Part shown: positions 63,901-64,000 of the stretch, in pieces
Numbering within the stretch: position 1 is the first letter of the stretch
Layout: each line of letters starts with the position of its first letter
DNA from: Gemmatimonadota bacterium
Lineage (GTDB): Bacteria; Gemmatimonadota; Gemmatimonadetes; Longimicrobiales; Gaopeijiaceae
Direction: 5' to 3'
NCBI GenBank assembly: GCA_007121455.1
Contig: SKKN01000005.1
Span: 23,041 to 87,040 of the forward strand
DNA: 64,000 nt
Notes under the pieces: generated by a model
What the model saw: the letters and a program-made list of their open reading frames with translations, nothing else
Database searches by the model: none
Told to the model about the DNA's origin: nothing
Position numbers and translations under genes: made by a program

Positions 63901-64000
63901 TCTCCGACATCGGTGGCCTGATGCCCCTGATGTGGGCCACCGGAGTCGGGGCCGCCACGATGCAGCGCGTGGCTGCACCCGTTGTCGGTGGGCTCCTGAC
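60960..64000 (+). CDS. cusA: CusA-type heavy-metal RND efflux pump, 3' truncated by window edge
   Basis: The inner-membrane HME-RND pump is open for 1013 codons to the window end. It shows PVDAIPDLSDVQVIVQTEW, GIAIAIGAMVDAAVVLIDNMHKHL (TM4 Asp for proton relay), RLGSEFMPPVEEGTILFMPM, NRIEMLATGMRSPVGVQIF (the CusA metal-site Met region), AELGVVMFLYLDQA and RPVLMTVVSDIGGLMPLMW. The remaining C-terminal helices lie beyond 64000. ATG at 60960 overlaps the adaptor stop by 8 bp. It is part of the Cu(I)/Ag(I)-type efflux set. Confidence 0.94.
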   Translation, partial: MLERIISGSVRNRGLVLLLTAFLIAGGVWALRTTPVDAIPDLSDVQVIVQTEWAEQAPQIMEDQVTYPLTTTLLGVPRAATVRGISAFGISYVYVLFEEGTDPYWARSRVLEQLSQLGNELPEGVTPRLGPDATGVGWVYQYTLESDDHDLAELRSLQDFFVRYQLQSVGGVAEVASVGGYVQQYQVDVDPVRLSGHGLSLDRVTAAIRDANADMGARVIEQGGREYMVRGLGYLESVEEIEGIPLAARNGTAIRVGDVARVQLGPDMRRGVADKNGRGDVVTGIVVMRHGADALDVIDGVKDRIVEIEAGLPAGVAIVPAYDRSELIREAQRNLTRTLLQVLFLTALIASLFLLHLRSALVVVVTLPVAVLSAFLVMRLLGIQSNLMSLAGIAIAIGAMVDAAVVLIDNMHKHLEREEGPVSSERRWEIVASSAAEVGPAIFFSLLVITVSFLPVFALEAQEGRLFQPLAFTKTFSMAAAALLAITLIPVTLGYFVRGRVRSEAENPVSRTLVRGYRPVLGLALRFRWTTLGLVAVILLLTLIPLGRLGSEFMPPVEEGTILFMPMTLPGVSIQQAAEIMMYQDSILADFPEVESVIGKAGRADTPTDPAPLEMFETLVNLKPTSEWRPGLDYDALVAEMDAAVRMPGVMNVWTMPIQNRIEMLATGMRSPVGVQIFGEDLDEIERLGEEIEGLLYQVEGTRSAVAERGASGSYLDVVVDRQEASRYGLNVRDVQNVMMTAVGGEVATRTVEGRERYAVQVRYPRELRQSAERIGDVWVATPDGGEVPLGQLARIEPAVGPMVVNTENAFPVSRVFIDVEGRDLGGYVADADRLIRDQVELPAGYRLEWAGQFEAMERVRDRLTLLVPLTLGLIFLLLFLHFRSGARAVLVMLTLPFALVGGVWLLWLLDFNTSVAVWVGFIALAGVAAELGVVMFLYLDQAFQQRWDAAGGEGLAPEEIREAALAGATTRVRPVLMTVVSDIGGLMPLMWATGVGAATMQRVAAPVVGGLL

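Overview
The window is high-G+C bacterial chromosome, mostly housekeeping genes packed on the minus strand. Gene content points to Gemmatimonadota or a close relative in the FCB neighbourhood. The supporting features are a mannose-family PTS encoded with HPr kinase and a hibernation factor, a QNYPNPFNP-type C-terminal sorting/FlgD-like module, TolB/TPR secreted proteins, a large secreted S9 peptidase and CusCBA-type metal efflux. The taxonomic call is an inference from content, not a tested placement.

Layout. Positions 1-1812 are an accessory edge: the 3' part of a TetR-type regulator, a truncated IS256-family transposase and about 600 bp of non-coding debris. This debris abuts the 3' end of ssrA (tmRNA, tag ANNDLALAA), a classic integration target. 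From 2.4 to 9 kb lie a tRNA-dihydrouridine synthase, a divergent PtsN-like EIIA overlapping a zinc-ribbon gene, a short secreted sorting-domain protein, recO, a membrane protein, a DUF151 nuclease and metK. The metK gene is preceded by a leader that folds into a riboswitch-like three-stem arrangement. From 9 to 14.7 kb is one compact PTS locus in transcription order hpf-hprK-IIA-IIB-IIC-IID-ptsH-ptsI. From 14.8 to 22.8 kb are a glycosyltransferase, nusB, the riboflavin genes (ribD, ribE, ribBA, ribH), an outer-membrane-like protein, purM and a PfkB kinase. From 22.8 to 32.6 kb are argS, an FmdB-like protein and a propionyl-CoA to methylmalonyl-CoA block: pccB, double zinc-ribbon protein, accC, RlmD-type rRNA methylase, BCCP and mutase.

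From 32.6 to 41.1 kb are a TPR/periplasmic-binding lipoprotein, rpsA, cmk, aroA, tyrA, a small unknown and rnz, read in the order rnz to rpsA and heavily overlapped. From 41.2 to 49 kb are two lipoproteins, a TPR protein, a sigma-54 activator with a degenerate receiver, an S9 peptidase and an orphan receiver. From 49.1 to 57.5 kb are a K+ channel with RCK domains, a Nudix protein preceded by a small membrane ORF, a P1B-4-type metal ATPase, a TolB/TPR protein, a DUF1028 protein and a DUF6544-like protein. From 57.6 kb to the window end is a plus-strand metal-efflux operon: small His/Cys secreted protein, TolC-like channel, CusB-like adaptor with His-rich and Met-rich ends, and CusA, which is cut by the window edge.

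How it fits together. The PTS genes encode a complete phosphorelay (EI His193, HPr His20/Ser51, IIA His13, IIB His14) plus the kinase that makes HPr-Ser-P. The carboxylase genes plus the mutase feed propionyl-CoA toward succinyl-CoA. Most start codons overlap the preceding stop (ATGA, GTGA, TGATG), so translation is widely coupled. Very long ORFs antisense to real genes are a base-composition artefact and were left out. No tRNA, rRNA, CRISPR array or prophage was seen.
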